Positions 35,801 to 44,424 are shown, numbered from the stretch's first letter. The stretch: DNA of 64,000 nt from Reichenbachiella ulvae (GCF_025833875.1 NZ_JAOYOD010000001.1:2232001-2296000); one strand, 5' to 3'. The notes: generated from the sequence alone by a model not told the origin. Translations and numbers: made by a program.

Positions 35801-37480
35801 GAGCCTATTTTCAAAAGCAGTATAGACAATCTGGTAGGAACCGCAGATGCTGAACTGGAAATAAAAGGAAAACTATCTCGCCCTGAAATATATGGAAAAG
35901 CGATGGTCAAAAACGGGGCAACCACAATCAATTATCTTAAAACCAGATATCAACTGGATGGCGAAATCATCTTTAACGATACGCAAATTATCCCCAACAG
36001 AATGGAGCTTAGAGATATTGATGGTGATTTGGCCTATCTCAGTGGATCTATTACTCACGATGGCTTTGATGACCTACAGCTAGATATCCATGCCGACTTC
36101 AATAGATTCCAACTACTGAACACGAGTAAAACTGACAATAATGCCTATTACGGAAGTGCATATGGCACGGGAGAAATTCATTTTGGAGGAACCATTGATA
36201 ATCTCATTATCATAGCCAATGCTCGCACTGAAAAAGGCACTCACTTAGCCATCCCAATTGGCAGTCTGGATCAATATGACGTAGACCAGCAAGAATATAT
36301 CGAATTCGTCGATATGACGAAAGATGAAGAAACACAAACCCTTCAGGAGACTATCGAAAAAAATGTTAGCAAAATTAAGGGGGTGCAGCTCATGTTCGAT
36401 ATTGAAATGACCACTGACGCATATGTCGAAATGATTTTTGATATCAAAGCTGGAGATATCATTCGTGGGAGGGGCAATGGCAATATTAAACTGCAGATCA
36501 ACACTGATGGAGACTTCAATATGTTTGGGGATTACCAGATTGATAATGGTGGCTACAACTTTACCCTATACAACATCATCAACAAGGAATTTGACATCCA
36601 AAAAGGAAGTTCCATTTCCTGGTATGGCAATCCATATGAAGCTCAATTAAACATTACGGCTAATTACCGTCAAATCACTTCGATGGAGCCCATCATCAAG
36701 GACTTTTTTAATGACCCTGAGGTGAGCGACAATGCAGAGGCCAGAAGGAAATATCCCTCTATTGTAAAACTAAGCCTTACCGGAGATTTACTTTCCCCAA
36801 AAATAAAGTTTGGAATAGACATTAAAGATTATCCTCAAAATGCGATTATCAATGGAACCAGTTTGGATGCTATCATCAATGCCTTTATGGTAAAGTTGGC
36901 AAGTAATGAGCAGGAGATGAATCGTCAGGTATTCAGTTTATTGATCTTAAGAAAATTCTCCCCTGAAAATAGCTTTGAAGTCAATTCACAGAGTATTGGT
37001 AGTAGTTTGAGCGAATTTGTTTCCAATCAGTTAAGCTATTGGGCCACTCAGGTAGATGAAAACCTAGAGATCGATGTGGACCTGGCTGGCTTGAGTGATG
37101 ATGCCTACAACACCTTTCAGTTAAGGCTCTCTTACACCTTTCTGGATGGCAGACTAAGAGTCACTAGAGGGGGTGGTCTACCTAATGAAAATCAGGGCAA
37201 TGAGATGACCTCAATTATTGGGGACTGGACAGTTGAATACCTATTAACAAAAGATGGCAGACTAAGAGCCAAAATGTATAGTAGGTCTGATCTCAATGAT
37301 ATAGCCTCAGCCTCTGGCCAGAGCGGAATTGAAACGGGTTTTAGTCTTCAATATGTCCGAAGCTTTGATGAGTTCAGTCAGATCCTTTCTGACAGTAGAG
37401 ACAAAAACAGAAAAAAACGACAAGAGGAACAGGATAAAAAGTCTGAAGCAATCAGAGAGGAGGAAGAGGAAATCCTATAA
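32897..37480 (+). CDS. tamB: TamB-like translocation and assembly module protein
   Basis: A very large (1527-residue) envelope protein with an N-terminal membrane anchor (about 20-45, 'PILLLAFLFLGFAFF'), a long beta-helical AsmA-like body, and a C-terminal TamB domain (about 1150-1490, ending 'VRSFDEF'). It bridges the periplasm to aid outer-membrane protein assembly or phospholipid transport. I start it at the ATG at 32897; an upstream TTG frame (32855) is out of keeping with the anchor. It ends in a charged, highly helical tail rich in Glu/Arg/Lys. Confidence 0.94.
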   Translation: MTKQFRVDNRIIFHRVKRVFVWIPILLLAFLFLGFAFFQIPRVQTRTINSFLQQISDQTSYAITIGHANLTSFDKMLIEDLRIYEKSTDSTFISAKRTRVDISLFDLIFKKELNADVLELEAPYVHLIKKNDSTEINATVFINELKGLIKNPNEEKKKLKIAVDRVEIDNGKFSFNDWRKDSIRDGKDYYHFQYSNLLATVSNFTFDTDSIGMEVDRMRSKDPSGHLPIQSFFGKISFTFEQLAIYDFLLKTNKSQLGDSLFFHYSQPSNFSYFVDSISFDAQFKRSVIDFSEISLFSPDLDANDRISLTGEVSGKVKKLNGKNLDVRIGSRSRLRGKASLYGLPNIKETFIDLELKNSVLLPKDVAKYVPPEQMDRVNKIGITQFDGSFLGFPTDFVATGEFYSEAGKVVTDLNFKINEKSLPAYTGQLEFQEFNLKALMPDSKNLGNITMKGSIKGYGFEKSDAHFNLNAFMDSIEFSGYNYKNIATEGYFEEEIFKGKLSIVDPNLAFSGDLDIDLREDINKIDVSARLDSAHLHHLGLMNEPLTISSRLDIDIKGLKTDDIKGYVNLYDNQILYRGSELEIDSIKLLSSEFGNERILHIETEGLTGQIKGQYQNSALFSSMAAFGQELWMYTNPDSIEVAKYYREKRKKKISPFQAEVTINLWNLNKFVQPFFPTFNLSPNVKLEGEYKQDSTTQLSLFSTFDSLEFENLTLTKNELDFNISKKTMDKEVLAAMFVSSQSQKISEKYSSEALIFDAIWYQENMEVYLNLEQPEYNNHFEIYTDVKFLPDEIQFSLAPSDIKILDQKWSWREENLVTIRDQGLTFSNLKLQNDEEFINIDGSYDFNPLTKLKITVNEFDFKNLQSLFETKIEGMLDGDITIQRKEIDDLIESDLIARSVVVEDFLLGNIFAISHWENSKNRLAVNLDLVRNQNKKIDISGYIYPYSSNNQLDLEARLEEAELKILEPIFKSSIDNLVGTADAELEIKGKLSRPEIYGKAMVKNGATTINYLKTRYQLDGEIIFNDTQIIPNRMELRDIDGDLAYLSGSITHDGFDDLQLDIHADFNRFQLLNTSKTDNNAYYGSAYGTGEIHFGGTIDNLIIIANARTEKGTHLAIPIGSLDQYDVDQQEYIEFVDMTKDEETQTLQETIEKNVSKIKGVQLMFDIEMTTDAYVEMIFDIKAGDIIRGRGNGNIKLQINTDGDFNMFGDYQIDNGGYNFTLYNIINKEFDIQKGSSISWYGNPYEAQLNITANYRQITSMEPIIKDFFNDPEVSDNAEARRKYPSIVKLSLTGDLLSPKIKFGIDIKDYPQNAIINGTSLDAIINAFMVKLASNEQEMNRQVFSLLILRKFSPENSFEVNSQSIGSSLSEFVSNQLSYWATQVDENLEIDVDLAGLSDDAYNTFQLRLSYTFLDGRLRVTRGGGLPNENQGNEMTSIIGDWTVEYLLTKDGRLRAKMYSRSDLNDIASASGQSGIETGFSLQYVRSFDEFSQILSDSRDKNRKKRQEEQDKKSEAIREEEEEIL

Positions 37481-37539
37481 TACTGATTAGAGTTCAATTA
37501 ACATTGGTTAAATTGAGATAGACTCTATTCCAAATTACT

Positions 37540-37929
37540 ATGAACCTCAGCGATTTTTTAAAAAGATATGCCGAAAAAATAAACGGCAGCTATTCCGAAT
37601 ATGACTCGGATCGATCTGTTATAGTTGTATCACTCGAAGACGAAAGAGTACAAGCTGTGATCGGAGAAAAAGATGATGAAAATGGCACCATCAACCTTTC
37701 CTCGAAAGTTTGTCTCCTGAGTGATTTTAAGGATGATTTCAAAATGTTACTCGAGCAAAATCACCAAACAGTTTATGGCAAATTTGCCATAGACAATGAA
37801 TTCATCAAAGTAGAATCCAAACTAAAGTCCAATGAAGCTTCTGAAGAAACTTTAGAAACCATAATCATGGAAATTGCTCAATTGGCCGACTCCTGGGAAT
37901 TTAAACTGACAGGTAAAGACATTTTCTAA
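37540..37929 (+). CDS. Hypothetical acidic protein, 129 aa (YbjN/chaperone-like fold?)
   Basis: A soluble, acidic protein with no signal peptide. The pattern of beta strands ('VIVVSLEDERVQAVIG', 'GTINLSSKVCLL', 'GKFAIDNEFIKVES') followed by a C-terminal helix ('TLETIIMEIAQLADSWE') recalls YbjN or type III-chaperone-like folds, but similarity is weak and uncertain. It lies between tamB and rnpB. Confidence 0.6.
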   Translation: MNLSDFLKRYAEKINGSYSEYDSDRSVIVVSLEDERVQAVIGEKDDENGTINLSSKVCLLSDFKDDFKMLLEQNHQTVYGKFAIDNEFIKVESKLKSNEASEETLETIIMEIAQLADSWEFKLTGKDIF

Positions 37930-37970
37930 CCCCTTTTGGCTGACTAATCAGCTATATGACTATTTTTGTT

Positions 37971-38368
37971 CGGACAGGTCGCCTTATCGCACCGATTCGT
38001 CGGTGAGGAAAGTCCGGGCAACACAGAGCATCGCACTTCTTAACGGGAAGTCAGGGATCAATAGTCTCTGAAGAAAGTGCAACAGAAAAGATACCGCCTC
38101 GAAACCATCCACCGTAAGGCAGATGATTTTAAGGTAAGGGTGAAATGGTGAGGTAAGGGCTCACCGGTTCTGCAGTGATGTAGAACGCATGGTAAACCTT
38201 GCGAGTTGAAAGATCAAATAGGTCCTGCTCTGGAGTGGCTCGCTCTATTCCGATTCGTCGGAAAGCAGGATGGGTAGATCGTTAGATCTTGCCAGCAATG
38301 GTAAGGCTAGATAAATGATAAGGATCCCGACTCGTCGGGATACAAAACCCGGCTTACAGACCTGTCTA
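37971..38368 (+). ncRNA. rnpB: RNase P RNA (class A)
   Basis: The catalytic RNA of RNase P, which matures tRNA 5' ends. Conserved elements in order: P1 arm GGACAGGTC (37972-37980) pairing with GACCTGTC (38359-38366), CR-I 'GAGGAAAGTCCGGGC' at 38006-38020, 'ACAGAAAAGATACCGCC' near 38082, 'GGTAAGGGTGAAATGGTGAGG' split around 'GGTGAAATGGTGAGGTAAG', and the 3' block 'AACCCGGCTTACAGACC'. Three hairpins share the tip CCGA-YTCG-TCGG (see finding). Ends are placed on the P1 helix, accurate to a few bases. Confidence 0.96.
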
Positions 38369-38388
38369 TTTTAATTTACTTGTGTATT

Positions 38389-39549
38389 ATGGCAAAAAGA
38401 ATTTTGATTATTGACGATGAAAAAAGCATTCGTCATACACTCAAAGAAATTTTAGAGTACGAAAACTATGATGTAGAGGAAGCCGAAAATGGTAAAGAAG
38501 CATTAAAGATGCTTTCTGAATCAGAATATGACGCTGCACTATGTGATATCAAAATGCCAGAAATGGATGGTATAGAGGTACTGGAAAAAGCCAAAGAACT
38601 AGAGCAGGCCCCCCAATTCATAATGATATCGGCACATGGCACAATTGAAACTGCCGTGGAAGCTACGAAAAAAGGGGCCTACGATTTTATTCAAAAGCCA
38701 CCAGATCTAAACCGACTACTCGTCACCATCAAAAATGCACTGGACAAGTCCAATTTGATTCAGGAGACTAAAACCTTGCGAAAAAAGGTTTCCAGTTCCA
38801 TGCAAATGGTCGGTGAGTCGCCTGCCATGATGGAGATCAAAGAAACCATTGAAAAGGTAGCTCCTACCGAAGCTAGAGTTTTGATCACTGGTGGTAATGG
38901 TACAGGCAAAGAGTTAGTGGCCAATGCGCTCCATAAATTAAGCGGTCGAAGTAAAAACCCTTTGATAGAAGTCAACTGTGCCGCCATACCCTCTGAGTTA
39001 ATAGAAAGTGAGCTATTTGGCCATGAAAAAGGCTCTTTTACCTCTGCGGTAAAACAACGAATTGGAAAATTCGAACAAGCAGATAAAGGCACCTTATTCC
39101 TAGACGAAATAGGTGACATGAGTCTATCTGCTCAGGCCAAAGTTCTCAGAGCGCTTCAAGAAAATAAGATCACAAGAGTTGGGGGAGAAAAAGAAATTCA
39201 GGTCAACGTAAGAATACTAGCGGCCACCAATAAAGATCTCAAAAAGGAAATCGCTGAAAACAGATTCAGAGAAGATCTCTATCATAGATTAAGTGTCATT
39301 CTGATAAAAGTCCCTTCCTTGAAGGATAGAACTGAAGATATTCCGATGCTTGTAGAAAAATTTTTATCGGATATTGCAGAAAGTCATGGAACCACTCCAA
39401 AAACCATTCATGCTGATGCTATCAAACTTTTGCAAAAAGGACAGTGGACTGGGAATATTCGCGAACTGAGAAATGTCGTTGAGAGGCTGGTAATTATGAG
39501 CGAACAGGAGATTAAAGAAGATCACGTAAAAAAATATGCGGATATTTAA
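38389..39549 (+). CDS. NtrC-type response regulator (receiver + AAA+) lacking a DNA-binding domain
   Basis: A receiver domain (about 4-118; phospho-acceptor Asp53, Ser81, Lys103) joined to a sigma54-type AAA+ domain (about 140-385). Walker A is 'GGNGTGKE' (168-175) and Walker B 'FLDE' (237-240). The sigma54-contact loop reads GSFTSA (215-220), not GAFTGA. The protein stops at 386 residues, right after 'GNIRELRNVVERL...KYADI', so the Fis-type HTH found in NtrC (about 470 residues) is missing. I chose ATG 38389; a TTG 9 bp upstream is in frame. It starts about 20 bp after rnpB. A sensor kinase is not adjacent. Confidence 0.9.
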   Translation: MAKRILIIDDEKSIRHTLKEILEYENYDVEEAENGKEALKMLSESEYDAALCDIKMPEMDGIEVLEKAKELEQAPQFIMISAHGTIETAVEATKKGAYDFIQKPPDLNRLLVTIKNALDKSNLIQETKTLRKKVSSSMQMVGESPAMMEIKETIEKVAPTEARVLITGGNGTGKELVANALHKLSGRSKNPLIEVNCAAIPSELIESELFGHEKGSFTSAVKQRIGKFEQADKGTLFLDEIGDMSLSAQAKVLRALQENKITRVGGEKEIQVNVRILAATNKDLKKEIAENRFREDLYHRLSVILIKVPSLKDRTEDIPMLVEKFLSDIAESHGTTPKTIHADAIKLLQKGQWTGNIRELRNVVERLVIMSEQEIKEDHVKKYADI

Positions 39550-39562
39550 TATCCGCATATTT
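39531..39562 (+). terminator. Hairpin over the stop codon of the NtrC-like gene
   Basis: Long, nearly perfect dyad: about 14-bp arms (39532-39545 and 39549-39562) of the type ATATGCGGATAT-TTA-ATATCCGCATAT, flanked by an A-run before and TTT after. The TAA stop sits at the loop. It can end transcription in either direction and so also insulate the converging small lipoprotein gene. Confidence 0.7.
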
Positions 39563-39585
39563 CAATCTATATATCTTAACCTCAG

Positions 39586-39702
39586 TTATTTAGACAGTTC
39601 CGTATTATCAGTATCAGCCTTGGCATAAGTTGGACATGTTCTCTGCGTGCATGCACCCAATGCAAAGATTGCTAAGGCCAGTATTAGTGCTTTGATCTTC
39701 AT
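39586..39702 (-). CDS. Small lipoprotein, 38 aa
   Basis: ATG 39702 to TAA 39586. The sequence has a normal lipoprotein signal with lipobox 'LGAC' (Cys18), then about 20 residues including 'TQRTCPTYAKADTDN'. Short lipoproteins with a CPTYA-type segment are frequent in Cytophagales genomes (from memory, unverified). It lies after the NtrC-like gene on the opposite strand. The function is unknown. Confidence 0.7.
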   Translation of the reverse strand: MKIKALILALAIFALGACTQRTCPTYAKADTDNTELSK

Positions 39703-39812
39703 ATTTTATTCTTTATCAATTACCTGCTACATTTAAAACTTAAATATATATAAAAAATTACATTTTAATCAATGAGGAAAATGTATTACCCCTGTCATTT
39801 GGAATTTAACGA

Positions 39813-40802
39813 CTATACTACCAACAAATTGCACCCTCTAATATCAGAATTATCAATTCTTCCTAAAATTTCAAATCTACCTTCTGCATCCATTCTTCCC
39901 AGGTCTTTAGTTTCAATGAAAGAACAAGAATGAATATTTGCTAAATCAATCACATTCACCCCTCCTACTTTTCCATCAGATAATCTAGAGAACGGATCAT
40001 TAATATCCCTGATAAATACTCGCATACTTGCCGGAGTCCTGAATTTATTACCATCAGAGTAAGCTTGCGACAACAGCTCTGTCATCCCATACTCTGAAAA
40101 AATATCTACCTTACCCAGGTCAGAACGCATAATTTCATAAAACTCCTCCTTTGTCAATTCTTCCCTTCGGCCTTTCATTCCACCTGTTTCTATAATCAAT
40201 AAGTTATCAAGATCTCCCGGTTGTAACTTACATAGATCAAGCAAAGCATAGCCCACCCCAAACAGCACCACTTTCTTATCTCCCAGCCTTAACACACTTT
40301 TAATTTGGTCAATCAATCCCTCTAAATCATCCAAAAAGTAGCCACCATGATCATTTTGGGTACAGCTCATGAAATAATCTACCATGGCAATTAATGAAGA
40401 ATTTCCTTGCTCCTGATAAGATGGAAGCAAGGCAAAAAAGCAATACTCATCTATATCTCCAAAAAAGAACTCAAAGATATTTCTACTATTTTCTTGATAA
40501 AATGCAATTTCATCCATATAATGACAACTTCGAGTCATGCCAGTAGTCCCACTGCTTTTAAAGACTTTTTCAGCATGCCAATTACCTGTAACCACTTTAT
40601 GATCTTTAAAAAACTCGATGGGTAGAAATGGAATTTGATCAAGTGAAGTAATGTCTGAAGTAGAAAGGTTGAGTGCCTCCAAGTATTGAGAATAAACCAA
40701 ATTGTCTTGAGCCTGATACTTAAAAATATCCAATGCTAAATCTTCAAATTCCTCTTCCTGTAAGTTTGTTACTCTACGCTTGAAACTATTTAGCGACTTC
40801 AT
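39813..40802 (-). CDS. LuxE-like acyl-protein synthetase/acyltransferase family protein
   Basis: A 329-residue acyl-adenylating-type protein. The 'VFKSSGTTGMTRSCHY' loop matches the phosphate-binding (SGTTG) loop of ANL/LuxE enzymes, with 'SEYGMTELLSQAYS' as the second core motif and 'GRIDNSDIRGCN' near the C-terminus. LuxE activates fatty acids, but no luxCDAB genes are near, so a lipid or peptide acyl transfer is more plausible. It is monocistronic, starting at ATG 40802, divergent from the lipoprotein gene. Confidence 0.85.
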   Translation of the reverse strand: MKSLNSFKRRVTNLQEEEFEDLALDIFKYQAQDNLVYSQYLEALNLSTSDITSLDQIPFLPIEFFKDHKVVTGNWHAEKVFKSSGTTGMTRSCHYMDEIAFYQENSRNIFEFFFGDIDEYCFFALLPSYQEQGNSSLIAMVDYFMSCTQNDHGGYFLDDLEGLIDQIKSVLRLGDKKVVLFGVGYALLDLCKLQPGDLDNLLIIETGGMKGRREELTKEEFYEIMRSDLGKVDIFSEYGMTELLSQAYSDGNKFRTPASMRVFIRDINDPFSRLSDGKVGGVNVIDLANIHSCSFIETKDLGRMDAEGRFEILGRIDNSDIRGCNLLVV

Positions 40803-40875
40803 AAGTTTAAAAAACTAGATCGTTTGCCTTAACTTTGTTCAGGGCTGACTATTTTTATCAAAAGTAAAGGATTAA

Positions 40876-41715
40876 ATGATCAGAGCGGTATTCATAGGAA
40901 AGATTATCAATTCAACGCTAGCTATTCTGTTAATGGCATCAATGATGCTAAACAGTTGTAGTGAACCTGATCCATTCCCTGAAACTCCGAACATATCTTT
41001 TGAAAGTTTGAAGTTTATAGAAACAACTCAGAACGGCATTCCAGATTCACTGATACTTGCGTTTAATTTCGAAGACGGTGATGGAGATCTTGGTTTAGAA
41101 TCCTTCGAAAACGAATATCCCTACCACAACTTTGAATTCATTGTTGATGCCGATGGTAGAGCAGTTACTTTCTCTACTAATGATATCACTTTACCTCTTT
41201 ATAGACAAATACCAAATACAGACTTAACAAGTCTTTTTAGCGAAGAGGACATTCGTCCCTCTTACAGCTGTGAAGATTATGACACATTGAGAATAAACGA
41301 TTCAAGAGACACCTATGTTCCTCAGGGAGCCCCATCCAATTTTCCAGGATCGGAAAATTATCACCTTGACACAATTTATGTAGTAAAGAATGAGGCTCGA
41401 AACAATATATATGTAGAATATTACTGGGATCGGGGCAATGGATTCGAAGAATTGGATTGGGCTTATGCGACAAATGAATTTGGATGTGGCGAAAGTTATA
41501 ATGGGCGTTTTCCAATTCTGGATGCACAAAACATGGGCACCTCCTTACAGGGTGAAATCAGATACGCCATGATATCGAGTGGATTCAAAATTGTTTTTAG
41601 AAACTACCCCTTCAAACTTAAGTTTTATATCTACGACAGAAAGCTTAACAAAAGCAATGTAGTTGAAACGCCAGTTTATACACTAGACGAATTGACCACA
41701 ATCAGTAATGATTAA
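40876..41715 (+). CDS. Hypothetical lipoprotein with acidic Asp/Gly motif
   Basis: A 279-residue outer-surface or periplasmic lipoprotein: signal peptide then lipobox 'LNSC' (Cys28). The segment 'LAFNFEDGDGDLGLES' is typical of a Bacteroidota lipoprotein family with a calcium-binding-like DGDGD loop. The rest is beta-rich with scattered cysteines (near 'SCEDYD' and 'FGCGES'). The function is unknown. Confidence 0.82.
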   Translation: MIRAVFIGKIINSTLAILLMASMMLNSCSEPDPFPETPNISFESLKFIETTQNGIPDSLILAFNFEDGDGDLGLESFENEYPYHNFEFIVDADGRAVTFSTNDITLPLYRQIPNTDLTSLFSEEDIRPSYSCEDYDTLRINDSRDTYVPQGAPSNFPGSENYHLDTIYVVKNEARNNIYVEYYWDRGNGFEELDWAYATNEFGCGESYNGRFPILDAQNMGTSLQGEIRYAMISSGFKIVFRNYPFKLKFYIYDRKLNKSNVVETPVYTLDELTTISND

Positions 41716-41722
41716 TTATTCT

Positions 41723-44128
41723 TTAATAGATTGAAGGATAGACCTCAGGGTCTACTTCATTCATAATTTCATACGCCTTATCGAATATCTCTTCTGCATT
41801 GGGTTTAGAGAAATAATCCCCATCCGAACCATAGGCAGGTCTGTGTTCCTTAGCAGCAATAGTTACTGGCGAATGATCTAAATACTGATAAGCTCCTTGC
41901 TCTTCCAGAATTTTTTGCAAAATATAAGCCGAAGCTCCACCAGGAACATCTTCATCTGCTACTATCAGACGATTGGTTTTCTTTACAGACTCTACAATCA
42001 CATGATCCAGATCGAAGGGAAGTAAGGTCTGAGCATCGATCACCTCAAGTTCAACTCCATACTCTAACAATTGATTGGCTGCTTCATTGACGATTCGGCA
42101 CATAGAACCGTAGGTCACTACCGTGATATCTCTACCCTCTTTCAATACCTCCGGCTTGCCAATAGGCACACAATACTCTCCTACATTGTCAGGCATTCTT
42201 TCTTTTAGTCGATAGCCGTTTAAGCTTTCGACTATAAGGGCCGCATCATCAGAGCGCAGCATTGTATTGTACATACCTGCAGCCTGTGTCATGTTGCGAG
42301 GCACTAACACATACACTCCACGGATCGCATTGATAATCATGCCCATCGGGGAGCCAGAGTGCCATATCCCTTCTAACCTATGGCCTCTCGTACGCACAAT
42401 CAATGGCGCTCTTTGTCCACCCTTGGTACGGTAGCTCAATGATGCCAAATCATCCGATAAGGTTTGAATCGCATACAACAAGTAATCAAGGTATTGAATT
42501 TCAACTATAGGTCTCAAACCTCTCAAGGCAGCACCAATTCCCTGACCTATGATGGAAGTTTCACGAATCCCAGTATCTGTGACACGAATCTCTCCATGTT
42601 TGTCCTGCAAACCTGCAAAACCCTGATTCACATCTCCGATCTTACCTACATCTTCACCTATAGCAAAGACTTTAGGATTATTAGTCAGTGCCTCATCAAA
42701 ACAGGCCTGCATTACCTCACGACCATCTACCATTTTGGACTGCTCACTGTAGACTGGTGCTATCGGTGCTACTTTGGTAGCAGCATATTTGGTCTCGCTA
42801 TAGAGAGATGAACCGTATTCTTCATGTCTTTGCTTCTCCAGTTCCTTCAACCAAAAAATGAGCATATCTCGACTCTTAGATGGCTCTTCTCTCACCAACC
42901 TAAGTGATTTCTTTGCAGCTTTGGTTACATCTAGCTTGTTGATATTCAAGCCTTCTTTCAAATTCTTGGCGATTGAAAGTAATTTATTTTTTGATCGACT
43001 TCTCTCCGCAATAGATTCTATCACGCTGATAGCCGTGTCTATATCTTTCTGCAAAGAAGAGCGATACTCTTTCCAGGCCGTATTACGTGCGTTCTTTGCT
43101 ATTTCTCTGCATTCATCTTCGATAACATCTAGTTCCTGATCTGTCGCCAAGCCTTCTTCTAGAATGAATTCACGCATTTTTCTATTACAGTCATGCTGAC
43201 TTTCCCAATCCAGTCGTTCTTTACTCTTGTACCTTTCGTGCGACCCTGAGGTCGAGTGCCCCTGTGGTTGAGTAATTTCCACCACATGGACCAATACTGG
43301 AACATGCTCAGTTCTGGCGATTTTTTCAGCCTTTTCAAATGCCTCCTTCAGCGCCAAATAATCCCAACCCTTCACTTTTATTATTTCAATACCATCCTGG
43401 TCTTCCGTTCTCTGAAAACCAGCCATTGCTTCAGAAATACTGCTCTTGGTTGTTTGGTATTTGTTAGGAACAGAAATACCATATTCATCATCCCAGACAG
43501 CCATCACCAATGGTACCTGAAGAACGCCCGCAGCATTCATGGTCTCGAAAAAGTGCCCTTCGGAAGTTGAGGCATTCCCTATCGTACCAAAGGCTACTTC
43601 ATTTCCTTTTACAGAAAACTTATTTTCACCGTGTAAGGCAGGGTTCTCTTTATAAAGTTTGGAAGCATATGCAAAACCCAACAATCGTGGCATCTGGGCT
43701 GCAGTACAAGACACATCCGAACCTGAATTCTTCATTTTGGTCAAGTCCCTCCACTCTCCATCCTCCTGAATAGAACGCGTACCAAAATGACCATTCATCA
43801 TTCGTCCAGCTGAGGCTGGCTCTGCTTCCACATCTGTATGAGCATACAGCTGAGCAAAAAATTGCTGAGAGGTCATCTGACCAATGGCCATCATAAAAGT
43901 TTGATCCCTGTAATAACCAGATCTGAAATCTCCATTGCGAAACACCTTAGCCATGGCTATCTGAGCCAATTCTTTACCATCACCAAATATTCCAAATTTG
44001 GCCTTCCCCATGAAGACCTCCTTTCTACCTATGTAGCTGATTTCTCGACTCTCTACAGCCAGTCGATAATCCTCTAGAATCTCTTTCTTGATAGTTTTCA
44101 AATCGGAAGTGTTTTCTGCAATTTTCAC
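41723..44128 (-). CDS. Fused alpha-ketoacid dehydrogenase E1 (alpha + beta)
   Basis: An 801-residue thiamine-diphosphate enzyme that joins the E1 alpha (about 1-400) and E1 beta (about 465-800) subunits, usually separate, into one chain. The alpha part shows 'GYYRDQTFMMAIG' and 'GNASTSEGHFFETMNAAGVL' (TPP region); the beta part begins 'GREVMQACFDEALTNNPKVFAIGEDVG'-like ('FAIGEDVGKIGDVNQGF'). Branched-chain 2-oxoacid or pyruvate decarboxylation is likely; E2/E3 are elsewhere. The start codon is GTG at 44128, since no suitable ATG is near. It is divergent from ald across an AT-rich gap. Confidence 0.92.
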   Translation of the reverse strand: MKIAENTSDLKTIKKEILEDYRLAVESREISYIGRKEVFMGKAKFGIFGDGKELAQIAMAKVFRNGDFRSGYYRDQTFMMAIGQMTSQQFFAQLYAHTDVEAEPASAGRMMNGHFGTRSIQEDGEWRDLTKMKNSGSDVSCTAAQMPRLLGFAYASKLYKENPALHGENKFSVKGNEVAFGTIGNASTSEGHFFETMNAAGVLQVPLVMAVWDDEYGISVPNKYQTTKSSISEAMAGFQRTEDQDGIEIIKVKGWDYLALKEAFEKAEKIARTEHVPVLVHVVEITQPQGHSTSGSHERYKSKERLDWESQHDCNRKMREFILEEGLATDQELDVIEDECREIAKNARNTAWKEYRSSLQKDIDTAISVIESIAERSRSKNKLLSIAKNLKEGLNINKLDVTKAAKKSLRLVREEPSKSRDMLIFWLKELEKQRHEEYGSSLYSETKYAATKVAPIAPVYSEQSKMVDGREVMQACFDEALTNNPKVFAIGEDVGKIGDVNQGFAGLQDKHGEIRVTDTGIRETSIIGQGIGAALRGLRPIVEIQYLDYLLYAIQTLSDDLASLSYRTKGGQRAPLIVRTRGHRLEGIWHSGSPMGMIINAIRGVYVLVPRNMTQAAGMYNTMLRSDDAALIVESLNGYRLKERMPDNVGEYCVPIGKPEVLKEGRDITVVTYGSMCRIVNEAANQLLEYGVELEVIDAQTLLPFDLDHVIVESVKKTNRLIVADEDVPGGASAYILQKILEEQGAYQYLDHSPVTIAAKEHRPAYGSDGDYFSKPNAEEIFDKAYEIMNEVDPEVYPSIY

Positions 44129-44424
44129 TTTTTATATTTTAATCCCACGATACGTTCCTATGCAAAGCAGACAAATTTAATTAATTGTGCGCAGCTTTCA
44201 AATTGATTTCAATTTACAACGAAATAATATTATATTTAACAAGAATATTTTTACTTAAACAGTATTTTATTTTGTTTATTAATAATATTAGAAATTAAAT
44301 ATTTTAAAAAATAAAACAGATTCAGAATTCCGTCCGATAATATTTCTTTCTGAGAATATTATTCTGATTGAAGAAAATGTAATTTCATTCTATTAGACAT
44401 CATTTTATTTAAACAACTAGAGTA
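44129..44424. other. AT-rich intergenic region between E1 and ald
   Basis: No gene. It is very AT-rich and holds the nested dyad at 44323-44366 upstream of ald; both divergent genes would be controlled from here. Confidence 0.6.
44323..44366. promoter_or_regulatory. Nested dyads upstream of ald (candidate Lrp/AsnC-type site)
   Basis: Outer arms CAGAAT (44323-44328) and ATTCTG (44361-44366) enclose a perfect inner 8-bp pair ATAATATT (44337-44344)/AATATTAT (44355-44362). AT-rich nested dyads 60-100 bp upstream of ald are what one would expect for an Lrp-type activator, which controls alanine dehydrogenase in other bacteria. No such regulator is adjacent, so this is inference. Confidence 0.35.

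Noticed and set aside
38389..39549. Frameshifted Fis HTH just past the NtrC-like stop
   Set aside because: Reading the next 250 bp gives only a hairpin and the antisense small lipoprotein gene; no HTH remnant is recognisable.
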